Shown one piece after another: positions 16,867-25,539 of a DNA stretch of 33,756 nucleotides. Every line of letters begins with the position of its first letter. Positions within the stretch are counted from its first letter, which is position 1. Source of the stretch: Anaerorhabdus sp036641015 (lineage in GTDB: Bacteria; Bacillota_I; Bacilli_A; Erysipelotrichales; Erysipelotrichaceae). The notes below the pieces were generated by a model. It was not told where the DNA came from, searched no databases, and worked only from the letters and a program-made list of their open reading frames with translations. The DNA is taken from NCBI RefSeq assembly GCF_036641015.1, contig NZ_JAVWFO010000016.1:1-33756 (forward strand), in the 5' to 3' direction. A program made the position numbers and the translations under genes.

Positions 16867-17934
16867 ATGAAAGCTAAGAAGTTAGTACTCACAGCTGCAT
16901 GTTTATTTGTAGTTCTGTGTGGAAGTCTTTCTGAAAACATTCAGGAAGTCCAGGCTGAAGTAACACAGCCTACTGCCCTACCTCAAGAGACTGTTATTCC
17001 TACACCTGTTGTAGAAGAACCAGTTCAACAACCAAGTAGAGTTGTAGACGTTGAAGTTAATTCACCCGACGCATTCGATCAGATTAAAGCATCGCTAATT
17101 CAAAGTACCGTATTTGAAGAAGCAGGTGTTGACCCTACTCTTATCGACATTACAAAATGTGAAATGAATATTGGGCCAATTGATACCACAAAAGCTGGTA
17201 CTCAAGATATCAATGTAATGATCAATGTAAAACCTATTAATGAGGCAACTATACTTGTTAAATCAACAATAAGTACAAAAGTCTTATTAAGAGTAATCGA
17301 CAATACTGCTCCTGTACTTAAATTGACTAAGGATTCTATCCGTGTTCAACTTGGGTCAGAATTTAATCCGTGGGATTATGTAGAGTATGTATACGACAAC
17401 TCAAATGAAGATATATATCAAACTCTTCAAATTACTAATCCAGTAGATTCAAATGTTGAAGCAGAATATGAAATAATTTATACTGCAACAGACAGCTCAG
17501 GAAATACTACTGAATTAAAAGTACCTGTTAAAGTTCAAAAACAAATTGTTGTTCAAGGTGGAGTTGCATCTGGTGACGAAATTGAATACATGCTACAACT
17601 AATTAATGATGTACGTGAACAAAATGGATTAAATCCATATACCCTTGCTGATGAAGCTGGACAAACTGCTATCGCAATCCGTGCAGCAGAATCAGTAAAC
17701 AATATTACTCACCGTAGACCAGATGGTTCTCATTACAAAACTGCTTTATCTGATCAAGGAGTTGTATGGGATCACTCACCACTAGAAATTCTTACTAGTT
17801 CTGGTTCAACAGTAGAAGCAAAACTTAACTGGTGGTTAAACTCTGCAGGACATCGTTCTATTCTACTAAAATCTGATTACGAAACTATCGCAATCGGGTA
17901 TAGCGGTAACATGTGGGCGGCAATTGCATACTAA
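16867..17934 (+). CDS. Secreted CAP-domain (SCP-like) protein
   Basis: This 355-residue protein has a signal peptide (MKAKKLVLTAACLFVVLCGS, likely cut after VQA near 31), a Pro/Thr/Glu-rich linker, an unassigned region, an Ig-like domain of the DUF5011 type (about 137-225, DNTAPVLKL to TDSSGNTTELKVPVKV) and a C-terminal CAP domain (about 240-355). The CAP part keeps NDVREQNGLNP, the first His in THRRPDG, Glu in LEIL, and NWWLNSAGHRSILL. CAP proteins are extracellular; their activity in Firmicutes is poorly known. GGAGG precedes the ATG. It is monocistronic between two terminators, with no sorting signal at the C-terminus, so it is probably released. Confidence 0.9.
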   Translation: MKAKKLVLTAACLFVVLCGSLSENIQEVQAEVTQPTALPQETVIPTPVVEEPVQQPSRVVDVEVNSPDAFDQIKASLIQSTVFEEAGVDPTLIDITKCEMNIGPIDTTKAGTQDINVMINVKPINEATILVKSTISTKVLLRVIDNTAPVLKLTKDSIRVQLGSEFNPWDYVEYVYDNSNEDIYQTLQITNPVDSNVEAEYEIIYTATDSSGNTTELKVPVKVQKQIVVQGGVASGDEIEYMLQLINDVREQNGLNPYTLADEAGQTAIAIRAAESVNNITHRRPDGSHYKTALSDQGVVWDHSPLEILTSSGSTVEAKLNWWLNSAGHRSILLKSDYETIAIGYSGNMWAAIAY

Positions 17935-17957
17935 AAGACACAATCGTGTCTTTTTTT
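17933..17957 (+). terminator. Terminator of the CAP-domain gene
   Basis: The stem AAAAGACAC/GTGTCTTTT with a 4-base loop AATC and a TTTTTTT tail starts within the stop codon. Confidence 0.85.
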
Positions 17958-17967
17958 ATTTACCCAC

Positions 17968-17998
17968 AAAAAAAGGTGAAAATGCACTAATTTCCACC
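17968..17998 (-). terminator. Terminator of the flavodoxin operon
   Basis: A 9-bp stem (17975-17983 with 17990-17998, one G-T pair), 6-base loop and seven T on the minus strand. It overlaps the flavodoxin stop codon and faces the CAP gene terminator. Confidence 0.75.
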
Positions 17999-18415
17999 CA
18001 ATTCTTTAAGAACCTTTGCTGTGTACGCTCTAACACGCTCTAAATCACTCGTATTTGGCCTTTTTCTCTTCAAGAACAAGAAGGAGCCAGTTGAAACAAA
18101 ACGCCTAGAATGCACCTCTATGCCCTTTGCACGTAAATTGTTAATTAATAGCTCAGTTTGATCTTTTGCCGTAAAACTAGACGAAAATATAACCGCATGT
18201 TTAATTCTATTTACCGGTAATTCATCTATGTACTTAAATAATTCTGGAGCCGGTTTACCACCATAAATTCCAGTCCCAATAAACAAGCAATCAACATCAC
18301 CAAGCACATGAGGCTCAACAATATTATTTGCCCTTACCCCACATACTTCCGCAACTGCTTTCGCAAATTTTTCTGTATGACCAGTCTTAGTATAATACAC
18401 TACTTCTATATTCAT
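17987..18415 (-). CDS. Flavodoxin-domain protein
   Basis: This 142-residue protein has a flavodoxin-like fold: MNIEVVYYTKTGHTEKFAKAV holds the phosphate-binding loop (TKTGHT, 9-14), then DCLFIGTGIYGGKPAPEL and HAVIFSSSF. It should bind FMN and act as a cytoplasmic electron carrier or small reductase. It resembles the flavodoxin domains fused or adjacent to membrane redox proteins more than classical 170-residue flavodoxins. It starts 4 bases after the YvlD-like gene, so the two form an operon. The redox partner is not in the window. Confidence 0.85.
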   Translation of the reverse strand: MNIEVVYYTKTGHTEKFAKAVAEVCGVRANNIVEPHVLGDVDCLFIGTGIYGGKPAPELFKYIDELPVNRIKHAVIFSSSFTAKDQTELLINNLRAKGIEVHSRRFVSTGSFLFLKRKRPNTSDLERVRAYTAKVLKELGGN

Positions 18416-18419
18416 ATGC

Positions 18420-18761
18420 TTACCTACCTAACAATGAGTTTAAGAAACTATTCGCAATACTCAACACAATTGAAGCTAGAACTGTTGTACCAAATGAATC
18501 TATTGCTGCACCACTCACAAATGAGAACGCTAACTGTAAAACCACTCCATTAATAATCAGTGAAAATAATCCAAATGTTAATAACGTAACTGGAAATGTA
18601 AATATTGTAAGCACTGGTTTAATTGTGACATTTAGTAATGATAATATTATAGCCAACATCATTAACGCTTCCCCAGAGCTTATCTCAACTCCAGAAAACA
18701 AATAATTAATTATCCACAATGATATTGTATTAACAGCAAGAGTTAAAATTATTCTTTTCAT
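18420..18761 (-). CDS. YvlD-like four-helix membrane protein (phage holin family)
   Basis: This 113-residue protein has four membrane helices and the motif block LLNVTIKPVLTIFTFPVTLLTFGLFSLIINGVVL, typical of PF04020 (YvlD, sometimes labelled phage holin 4 superfamily). A role in envelope stress has been proposed for YvlD-like proteins, and the holin label is not evidence of a phage here. The ATG at 18761 (MKRIILTLAVN) with GGAGAG upstream is preferred to a start 24 codons earlier that adds an unlike segment. It is the first gene of a two-gene operon with the flavodoxin. Confidence 0.88.
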   Translation of the reverse strand: MKRIILTLAVNTISLWIINYLFSGVEISSGEALMMLAIILSLLNVTIKPVLTIFTFPVTLLTFGLFSLIINGVVLQLAFSFVSGAAIDSFGTTVLASIVLSIANSFLNSLLGR

Positions 18762-18859
18762 AAGTCTCTCCTTTATGTAAATAATCTTATCATAACTGTT
18801 TACTAAAATAAAGATTACCACTCCAATGTTCACCCAACGTTCACTTTAGGAAAGCATAT

Positions 18860-18884
18860 AAAAACGATGGACAATGTCCATCGT
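18860..18884 (-). terminator. Terminator of the major pilin gene
   Basis: A perfect 9-bp stem ACGATGGAC/GTCCATCGT with a 3-base loop is followed by TTTTTATAT on the minus strand, 12 bases after the pilin stop. Confidence 0.8.
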
Positions 18885-18895
18885 CGTTATATTAT

Positions 18896-19231
18896 TTATT
18901 TCTTGGTTATTTCACCATTTGCAACAGTGTATGTCCAAGTACTAGTATCGTCTGTCCATGAAACTGTGTCTATTTTGTCACCAGTACCTTTTTTTTCACA
19001 CTTTGGATCAACAGTTACTTCTAAACCAGTCAATTTTGAATCTTTAGCCGCTTGTTGAGCAACAAAAGCAGAATAACATCCCTTAACATTTGCATGTCCT
19101 ACTGCGTCTTTAGAAGCTGTGATGTATCCACTGATTTGTGGTACAAGTAATAATCCTAATACTGCTAAGATAGCAATAACTACGATTAGTTCAATTAGTG
19201 TGAACCCCTTTTTATTAATTTTTTTATTCAT
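18896..19231 (-). CDS. pilA: Type IV major pilin (prepilin)
   Basis: This 111-residue prepilin has an 8-residue basic leader plus Gly9, then FTLIELIVVIAILAVLGLLLVPQISGY. PilD would cut after Gly9, giving N-terminal Phe and the conserved Glu at mature position 5. The mature protein is short (102 residues), with a hydrophobic helix and a small head carrying two cysteines that may form a disulfide. I call it the major pilin because it has its own good promoter, an AAGGAG ribosome site and its own terminator, and follows pilB-pilT. A ComGC-like competence pilin is the alternative, but pilT and pilMNO favour a type IVa pilus. Confidence 0.9.
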   Translation of the reverse strand: MNKKINKKGFTLIELIVVIAILAVLGLLLVPQISGYITASKDAVGHANVKGCYSAFVAQQAAKDSKLTGLEVTVDPKCEKKGTGDKIDTVSWTDDTSTWTYTVANGEITKK

Positions 19232-19258
19232 TCTATAAATCTCCTTTTCTTCACCCCT

Positions 19259-19287
19259 ATTATAAGACTTTACTACGAATTATTCAA
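19259..19287 (-). promoter_or_regulatory. Promoter of the major pilin gene
   Basis: TTGAAT (19282-19287) and TATAAT (19259-19264) are 17 bases apart on the minus strand, in the 86-base gap after pilT. A separate start here would allow far more pilin than ATPase. Confidence 0.65.
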
Positions 19288-19317
19288 CAACCATTTGCCC
19301 ATGTGGTTATATAACGG

Positions 19318-20376
19318 TTATATGATGGAATTAACCAGTCTACGTAATAACTGAGAATCTGAGCAATGTTCCATCGCTACTTCCATTGATATTTTGTTTT
19401 CTCTTACTAATCTTGCTAGTGACATTTCGATTGTTTGCATACCATCTCCTGGATGAGTTTGCATAACACTTGGAATATGATATGTCTTTCCTTCACGTAT
19501 CATATTACCAACAGCTTCATTAGTAACAACAATTTCTAACGCTGCACAACGTGATCTATTATCAATTTTTGGTAATAGATGTTGAGCAACTACTGCCTTT
19601 AAACACACCGATAATTGAAGTCGTATTTGGTTTTGTTGATTTGGTGGGAATACATCTATAATACGGTCAATAGTTTGTGCGACACTAGTTGTATGTAGTG
19701 TAGATAATACTAAGTGTCCCGTTTCTGCTGCCGTTAGTGCAAGTGATATAGTTTCAAAGTCGCGCATTTCTCCTACTAGTATTACATCAGGGTCTTCACG
19801 CAATGCTGAGCGTAATGCATGTGCAAAACTATATGAATCTGTACCAATCTCACGTTGATTGATCATTGATGACTTATGACTATGTACATATTCAACCGGT
19901 TCTTCAAGTGTAAGAATATGACATCGTCTATTTCTATTTATTACATCAATCATTGCTGCTAGTGTTGTTGACTTACCAGAACCCGTAGGCCCTGTTACAA
20001 GGATTAATCCTCTTTGTAGCATCGCAAGCTTACCAAGTATTTCTGGTAATTCCAACGATTCCAAAGTTGGAATAGAACTATTAAGTAAACGTAGCGCAAT
20101 TGCAAAACTACCTTTTTGACGATAAATGTTTACACGGTTTCTATATCCTTCACGTGATACATAAGTAAAGTCTAAATCATCACCAGTCATTAATTTATTA
20201 AATTGTGCATCACTAATCATAGACTTAACCAAAACAAGAACTTCATTTTCTGATAACGGTACATCATTGACTGGTTTCAAATTACCAGTAACACGTAACA
20301 TTGCTGGCAACCCTACTGTGATATGAAGATCTGATGCATTATTTTGTCTTGCAAACTGTAAATATTCTTCTATCAT
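19318..20376 (-). CDS. pilT: Type IV pilus retraction ATPase PilT
   Basis: This 352-residue hexameric ATPase has Walker A GPTGSGKST at 129-137, Asp box TLEEPVEY at 156-163, Walker B DPDVILVGEMRD at 195-206 and His box GHLVLSTLHT at 220-229. VTNEAVGNMIREGK near 290 corresponds to the AIRNLIRE motif that marks PilT rather than PilB. It depolymerises the pilus at the inner face of the membrane and so gives twitching. It starts 12 bases after pilB. Its presence indicates retractable pili, which competence-only systems of Firmicutes usually lack. Confidence 0.96.
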   Translation of the reverse strand: MIEEYLQFARQNNASDLHITVGLPAMLRVTGNLKPVNDVPLSENEVLVLVKSMISDAQFNKLMTGDDLDFTYVSREGYRNRVNIYRQKGSFAIALRLLNSSIPTLESLELPEILGKLAMLQRGLILVTGPTGSGKSTTLAAMIDVINRNRRCHILTLEEPVEYVHSHKSSMINQREIGTDSYSFAHALRSALREDPDVILVGEMRDFETISLALTAAETGHLVLSTLHTTSVAQTIDRIIDVFPPNQQNQIRLQLSVCLKAVVAQHLLPKIDNRSRCAALEIVVTNEAVGNMIREGKTYHIPSVMQTHPGDGMQTIEMSLARLVRENKISMEVAMEHCSDSQLLRRLVNSII

Positions 20377-20388
20377 ATATGTTCGCTC

Positions 20389-22074
20389 CTATTCAATAGA
20401 GTATAGAATCTTAACAGCTTCTTCTACACTTGTAGTACCATCTTTTACTAGTTCTGATAATTCTTCTCTCATCGTGATAATATCTGCACCTCGTGCATAA
20501 TCACGTATCGCTTTTACATCATTACCTTTTTCAATAATAACTTTTTTAATATCTGGTGTAACTCTAAATATTTCATTTACCGCAATACGTCCACGGTATC
20601 CTGTTCCACCGCATAATTGACATCCTTCACCTTTATATACCGTTTGAAGATTTGGACTATTAAGAAGACGTCTTGTTGTATCATCTGCAGGATGTTCTTT
20701 TTTGCAATGTGGACAAATACGTTTTACAAGTCTTTGTGCAATTACACCACGTAATGAATCAGCTAACAAATAAGGTTCAACCCCCATATCAACTAAACGT
20801 GATATAGATGAGAATGAGTCATTAGTATGTAATGTTGATATAACTAAGTGTCCAGTTATTGATGCACGTACAGCAATCTCTGCAGTTTCAGCATCACGAA
20901 TTTCACCAATCATAATGATATCTGGATCTTGTCGTAAAATTGAACGTAATCCCGATGCAAATGTTAATCCTGCTTTGTTATTAACTTGTACTTGGTTAAC
21001 ACCATTTATTCGTTTTTCAACTGGGTCTTCTACCGTTACAATATTTAATTTAGGATCAATAATTTCTTTTAACATTGTATATAGAGTAGTTGTTTTACCT
21101 GAACCGGTAGGACCTGTAGCAAGTATAATACCATTTGAATATTTAATTAACTCATGAATAGTATTTATACTTTTCGCACTAAAGCCCATATCTTCAAAGT
21201 TATAACTTACATCTTGATTAGTTCCTAGTAAACGCATAACTATTTTTTCACCATAAATCGTTGGTAAAGACGATACACGCATATCTATTTCAGTTATACC
21301 ATGTTGGAATTTGAAACGCCCATCTTGTGGAATACGTTTTTCTGCAATATTCATTCCTGACATAATCTTTAAACGTGTCACAAGTAATGGATGTAAATTT
21401 GTTTGTAACTCCATATTTACACGTAAGTCCCCATCAATACGGAAACGCACAATTACTTTTGTTTCTTCTGGTTCAATATGAATATCACTCGCATTACTTT
21501 GTATCGCATCACTTACAATATTATTTAATAACTTAACTACTGGAGCTGCATCAATTCTTTCTAACATATCTGCATTTAATTCATCAGCAGCTGTTACATT
21601 ATTTTCTTGGTGCAATGTATTTAATGCATCACTTGTTTTTAATCGAGTGAAGATTTTATCTTGAGCTTCTTCAATTTCTTTTTTACTTGAAATAATACAC
21701 TCGACATTCATACCTGTCGCAACTCTTATATCTTCAATACTATAGAAGTCTAACGGATCTGCTGTCGCAACAAACAAAACACCTTCACGTACATATAAAG
21801 GCAATACTTTTGATTTCATCAATAAATCTTCTGGAATTAAATTAATCGCATCAGATTCAACACTGAAAACTGGGTTTTCAATGTAAGGAACATTCAACTT
21901 TTTACTTAAAAGCTTTAATACATCCTTTTCTTTTACATAACCTAAGTCAACTAATACGTCTCCTAAACGTTTGCCTGGTTGCATTTTTTGTTTTGCAAGG
22001 GCATCATTCAATTGATCCATTGTAATGTAATCATTACTTAGTAACAATTGACCTATAGGTACATTTTTTTCCAT
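20389..22074 (-). CDS. pilB: Type IV pilus assembly ATPase PilB
   Basis: This 561-residue extension ATPase has an N-terminal MshEN domain (about 1-140, GQLLLSNDYITMDQLNDAL), a middle N2 domain with DIHIEPE, Walker A GPTGSGKTTTLYT near 320, Walker B DPDIIMIGEIRD, and a four-cysteine zinc site (CPHC near 452 and CQLC about 35 residues later). MshEN domains of some PilB homologues bind cyclic di-GMP, so that control is possible here but unproven. It is divergent from pilD with only 67 bases between them, and is followed by pilT. Confidence 0.96.
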   Translation of the reverse strand: MEKNVPIGQLLLSNDYITMDQLNDALAKQKMQPGKRLGDVLVDLGYVKEKDVLKLLSKKLNVPYIENPVFSVESDAINLIPEDLLMKSKVLPLYVREGVLFVATADPLDFYSIEDIRVATGMNVECIISSKKEIEEAQDKIFTRLKTSDALNTLHQENNVTAADELNADMLERIDAAPVVKLLNNIVSDAIQSNASDIHIEPEETKVIVRFRIDGDLRVNMELQTNLHPLLVTRLKIMSGMNIAEKRIPQDGRFKFQHGITEIDMRVSSLPTIYGEKIVMRLLGTNQDVSYNFEDMGFSAKSINTIHELIKYSNGIILATGPTGSGKTTTLYTMLKEIIDPKLNIVTVEDPVEKRINGVNQVQVNNKAGLTFASGLRSILRQDPDIIMIGEIRDAETAEIAVRASITGHLVISTLHTNDSFSSISRLVDMGVEPYLLADSLRGVIAQRLVKRICPHCKKEHPADDTTRRLLNSPNLQTVYKGEGCQLCGGTGYRGRIAVNEIFRVTPDIKKVIIEKGNDVKAIRDYARGADIITMREELSELVKDGTTSVEEAVKILYSIE

Positions 22075-22141
22075 ACGTATCTCTCCTTTATTTACGTTTT
22101 GTGTTATGCTTTTAGTAGTTAATTTTATAAGTGAGGTTATT

Positions 22142-22891
22142 ATGCAAATTCTACTAACTATTTATTCAATACTTTTAGGACTAGTTATAGGTTCATTCCT
22201 AAACGTTTGTATCTATCGATACCAAACCAAAGAACCAATATCTAGAGGAAGATCTCATTGCCCTAAATGCAATCACACATTATCGTGGTATGAATTAATT
22301 CCACTATTCAGTTGGATTGGCTTACGTGGTAAATGTAAAAGTTGCCACCAACCTATATCAATCCAATACCCAATAGTAGAATCAATTACTGCAATTTGTT
22401 TTCTTCTAATCTATTTAAAATTCGGAATTACATTTGATACTTTAATTTATTTTATATTTGCATCTATATTAATAATGGCTGCCGTTATTGATTTACAAAC
22501 TATGATTATCCCAGACAGGACTCATATCATTTGTATTCTATGTGGTATCCTACTATTAATCTTACACCCAACTCAATTACTTGATAAGGCTATTGGTGCC
22601 ATAATTGTCTGTATTCCATTACTTATTATCGCATATGCAACTAAAGGAATGGGTTATGGTGATGTAAAATTAATGGGTGCTGCCGGTTTTGTTCTTGGAT
22701 GGCAAAACATATTATTTGCCATGATGCTAGGTTCTATTACCGCTAGTGTGATTGGAATAATCACAACTAGAATAAAGAAAATTTCATTAAAAACAGAAAT
22801 GCCTTTAGGTCCTCATTTAATATTTGGAATTCTATTTTGCTTACTATATGGTAACCAACTAATTAATTGGTATCTAACAAGTTTCTTTTAA
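22142..22891 (+). CDS. pilD: Prepilin peptidase / N-methyltransferase PilD
   Basis: This 249-residue membrane aspartic protease cuts prepilin leaders after Gly and methylates the new N-terminus. It begins MQILLTIYSILLGLVIGSFLNVCIYR, has the zinc motif CPKC-CKSC (about 39-70) that marks the methylating class, and the two active-site aspartates in DLQTMIIPD and GYGDVKLMG. The ATG at 22142 with GTGAGG upstream is chosen; a longer TTG-type start has no ribosome site. It is the only plus-strand gene inside the pilus locus. Confidence 0.95.
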   Translation: MQILLTIYSILLGLVIGSFLNVCIYRYQTKEPISRGRSHCPKCNHTLSWYELIPLFSWIGLRGKCKSCHQPISIQYPIVESITAICFLLIYLKFGITFDTLIYFIFASILIMAAVIDLQTMIIPDRTHIICILCGILLLILHPTQLLDKAIGAIIVCIPLLIIAYATKGMGYGDVKLMGAAGFVLGWQNILFAMMLGSITASVIGIITTRIKKISLKTEMPLGPHLIFGILFCLLYGNQLINWYLTSFF

Positions 22892-22894
22892 TAA

Positions 22895-22926
22895 GAAGTC
22901 TCTACTCCGTTGTAGGGGCTTCTTTT
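22895..22926. terminator. Bidirectional terminator between pilD and minor pilins
   Basis: An 11-bp stem (22895-22905 with 22912-22922, two G-T pairs) and a 6-base loop lie between convergent genes, with CTTCTTTTA on the plus side. It overlaps the 3' end of the minor pilin gene. Confidence 0.7.
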
Positions 22927-23381
22927 ACTATACAAATTGAGCCACCAGCTCCACCTGACTTTATAACTGCTGCCGGAGTTTTATATGGTGCATAACTTCC
23001 TTTAGCAGTGTAACCATCAACTTTAACAGTCACATTAACTTTATTAGCCTCTGTAGTAAAAAATAGACTCACCGAATCATTTCCATTAAAAGTTAGATTA
23101 CTTTGGGTCCCCATTCCATATAAACTAATAGTTTTACCAGAATAATAGGCAGATGCATCACAAGGACTTCCACCTACACTAATGGATCCTTTTGCATTTC
23201 TTATCTCATTCTTGATGTAAGCTAATGCATTGTTTGCTACATCTTTTCCTTCGATTATTTTTTTATTTACTCCATAGTTTTGAATGACAGGCAACAAACC
23301 AGACGCAACAAAAGTCATGATAATCCCTATTATCGCAATCGAAACTATAAGTTCTATTAACGTCATTCCTTTTTTGTTCAT
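22902..23381 (-). CDS. Type IV minor pilin (prepilin)
   Basis: This 159-residue prepilin begins MNKKGMTLIELIVSIAIIGII: cleavage after Gly5 and the conserved Glu at mature +5. The C-terminal domain of about 120 residues has two cysteines and is rich in Ser, Gly and Val, as in PilW/PilV-like priming subunits, but I cannot place it in a named subfamily. It is the last gene of the pilC operon, 14 bases after the other minor pilin, and ends in a terminator shared with pilD. Confidence 0.85.
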   Translation of the reverse strand: MNKKGMTLIELIVSIAIIGIIMTFVASGLLPVIQNYGVNKKIIEGKDVANNALAYIKNEIRNAKGSISVGGSPCDASAYYSGKTISLYGMGTQSNLTFNGNDSVSLFFTTEANKVNVTVKVDGYTAKGSYAPYKTPAAVIKSGGAGGSICIVKEAPTTE

Positions 23382-23395
23382 CTTTGCATTCCTTA

Positions 23396-23704
23396 CTATT
23401 TTATAGCTCTAAATAATTTATACTTTAAAGCACTGTTACTAGTACACATTTGTCCTGTGTAACTTTCAGTGTCACTTGCTTTAAAGATTTGCCCATTATA
23501 TGAAATCGATACTTTTGGGCCATCACAAGTATAGTTCTCATTTGTTATTTGAGTTGCTGCATTCAAACTACTTTCATTTATTTTTTTATTTGCTACCGTA
23601 ATTTCCAACATTCTCGAAAACACCGTTATAAATAAAATTGATGTCACAGCTAATATTCCAACAGATACAATAACTTCTATTAATGTAAAACCTTTATTTG
23701 TCAT
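23396..23704 (-). CDS. Type IV minor pilin (prepilin), short
   Basis: This 102-residue prepilin begins MTNKGFTLIEVIVSVGILAVTSILF, with cleavage after Gly5 and Glu at mature +5. The head is only about 70 residues with two cysteines. PilV/GspI-like minor pilins have similar size and the TLIEVIV variant, so that role is likely but not certain. The ATG at 23704 lies inside the end of the PilX-like gene (11-base overlap) behind GGAAAA; a start 15 codons upstream would bury the leader and is rejected. Confidence 0.85.
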   Translation of the reverse strand: MTNKGFTLIEVIVSVGILAVTSILFITVFSRMLEITVANKKINESSLNAATQITNENYTCDGPKVSISYNGQIFKASDTESYTGQMCTSNSALKYKLFRAIK

Positions 23705-24872
23705 ATGTTTTTCCAAAAGACATTGCACCTCCTGATCCACCACCAACATTAATACCAGCTTCAGAAATTAAGTTCAATAGATTAGCACTTGGTTTTACAC
23801 CAAATAAATTAGCGAATTTCCCATATTCTAATTTATTCGCTATTAATCCGCCATATAGGTTTATATAAATATTCGCATTACTGCCCTCAGCATCTACTTC
23901 ACTAAAAGGTGCAAGTATCCAAGCATTCATAGTAATTGCTCCTTGCTCAGCATCCAAATCAATGTCTCCTTCACCTTTTGCCATGAATACAATGTTATCC
24001 GCATCTTCTATTTTCCCAATTGAACCTTGTTTTATAGATAATTCATTAAATAAGAAAACAAGTAAATTATCCGTTTCTCCACCTTTTACCGTTATATTAA
24101 GTGGTGATAAATTTTCAATTTGATTCGCTATATTAACATAAATGGTCCCCCCACTAATGTCAAATGTCATATTTGCACTATACCTGTCTTTATAATTACA
24201 GCTTTTTTTATTTACATTATTATTATAATTGCAGTCTTTCGTAATGTTGGAAGTTAGTTGTGTTACATATTTCTTATATGTATCTATATTAGGTTTGCTT
24301 CCTGGTTGTTGAAATTCTTTTTCGATGTCTTTTCCAAATTTACAATCATCCTCTTTACCAGGTTTCCAACCAAAACCACATACTTGAGTATTCTTTCCAT
24401 TAGCATCAATGTCCGGAACATTTACCACCACTAGTGGTTTATCTATTCCACCTTCAATGATATTTATATATCCTGTAACTGTTCTAGTTAACCCGTTTAA
24501 AGTAGCTGTAGAATTTACAACCAATTTAGTACATGTACTAGCATCACTAGTAGCACATGCAACTGTTACCTCAATTGCCCCCATTTTAGCAGAATCATAT
24601 CCACTTAATGACAATGGTAAAATACCACCACTAGCTCGTATTTGATCTACCACTGCTTTACCAGTTACAGTATCTTTTGTAAAAGCATCTAATGTAGTTT
24701 CTAACCCACTTAGTGCACTTTGATAAACTTGTTCGCCATTCATTTCAATCTTTGTCATTTTAGTATTATGGTTTGCCAAGAATATCATGCCCGTGCCTAA
24801 AATAGTCATCAAACAAAATATCATGATGACATAAAGCAAAACTGCTCCTTTTTTGCTTTGGTTATTACTCAT
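23694..24872 (-). CDS. PilX/GspK-like pilus component
   Basis: This 392-residue protein begins SKKGAVLLYVIMIFCLMTILGTG, the pattern of the PilX N-terminus (PF14341). It has a Gly9 for cleavage but no Glu at +5, as in GspK-type tip subunits. The rest is a large extracellular region with six or more cysteines, a possible beta-helix-like C-terminal half (ISGGTIYVNIAN, ITVKGGETDNLLVFLFN, IYINLYGG) and a glycine-rich end. It likely caps the pilus tip with the two minor pilins encoded directly after it, and may bind surfaces. It starts 4 bases after pilO. Confidence 0.7.
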   Translation of the reverse strand: MSNNQSKKGAVLLYVIMIFCLMTILGTGMIFLANHNTKMTKIEMNGEQVYQSALSGLETTLDAFTKDTVTGKAVVDQIRASGGILPLSLSGYDSAKMGAIEVTVACATSDASTCTKLVVNSTATLNGLTRTVTGYINIIEGGIDKPLVVVNVPDIDANGKNTQVCGFGWKPGKEDDCKFGKDIEKEFQQPGSKPNIDTYKKYVTQLTSNITKDCNYNNNVNKKSCNYKDRYSANMTFDISGGTIYVNIANQIENLSPLNITVKGGETDNLLVFLFNELSIKQGSIGKIEDADNIVFMAKGEGDIDLDAEQGAITMNAWILAPFSEVDAEGSNANIYINLYGGLIANKLEYGKFANLFGVKPSANLLNLISEAGINVGGGSGGAMSFGKTYDK

Positions 24873-24876
24873 TAAA

Positions 24877-25539
24877 TTACTCCATTCCTTGTGTGCTATA
24901 AACTTTTACCGTAACAGTAAATGTATCATCTTTGGCATTTCTTGCTAATCCAACTGTTTTCATGGTTTTGCTTTCGTTAATAATTGAATCTAAAAACGCA
25001 CCCACAGTTTCTTGATTACCACTTATTTCAATGTTTATCAAATTAACATCTAAATAAACTTCATTTATGATTGGATTAAATTCTTCTGGAAGTTGTATTC
25101 CATTAACTAAATATAATGCATCTTTTAAAGAATAAGTTGTTATAACTTCTGGATCTGCTTCTGCTTCTACTGGGATTTCTGGTGATACAAGCATAATTGC
25201 ATGATCAGTTATTGTACTTCCTATTATTTTATTTCCACTAGCTTCTGCTAATGTTATTAAATAATCATAAACTTTATCATTAACTTGCCCAGGTAATATT
25301 TCACCTAATTTTTCATCTGCAATGGTTTTTGCATCTAATAATTCTTGGTCATATGTTCCATAACGAGCAACTGTTTCATCCATAGTTTTATGTAATGATT
25401 CTTGTTCAGTTAAAGATTTTTTATTTAAATTAAAATCGTTATATAGAGGTAATAATAAGAATACTACATAAACCGAAATTACTGTAATTACAGCCAACAT
25501 GCCTAATAAGAATTTCTCACGTTTAGTTAAATTCATCAT
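24877..25539 (-). CDS. pilO: PilO-like pilus alignment protein
   Basis: This 220-residue bitopic protein has a short basic N-terminus, one membrane helix (about 11-31, FLLGMLAVITVISVYVVFLLLP), a coiled region and a C-terminal ferredoxin-like domain ending in a long beta strand region (DTFTVTVKVYSTQ). This is the layout of PilO, which pairs with PilN. The call rests mainly on topology and its position directly after the PilM-PilN gene, whose stop overlaps its ATG by 1 base (TAATG). Confidence 0.8.
   Translation of the reverse strand: MMNLTKREKFLLGMLAVITVISVYVVFLLLPLYNDFNLNKKSLTEQESLHKTMDETVARYGTYDQELLDAKTIADEKLGEILPGQVNDKVYDYLITLAEASGNKIIGSTITDHAIMLVSPEIPVEAEADPEVITTYSLKDALYLVNGIQLPEEFNPIINEVYLDVNLINIEISGNQETVGAFLDSIINESKTMKTVGLARNAKDDTFTVTVKVYSTQGME

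Noticed and set aside
18420..18761. Prophage holin, hence a prophage remnant
   Set aside because: PF04020 proteins of YvlD type are ordinary chromosomal membrane proteins; no other phage gene is near.
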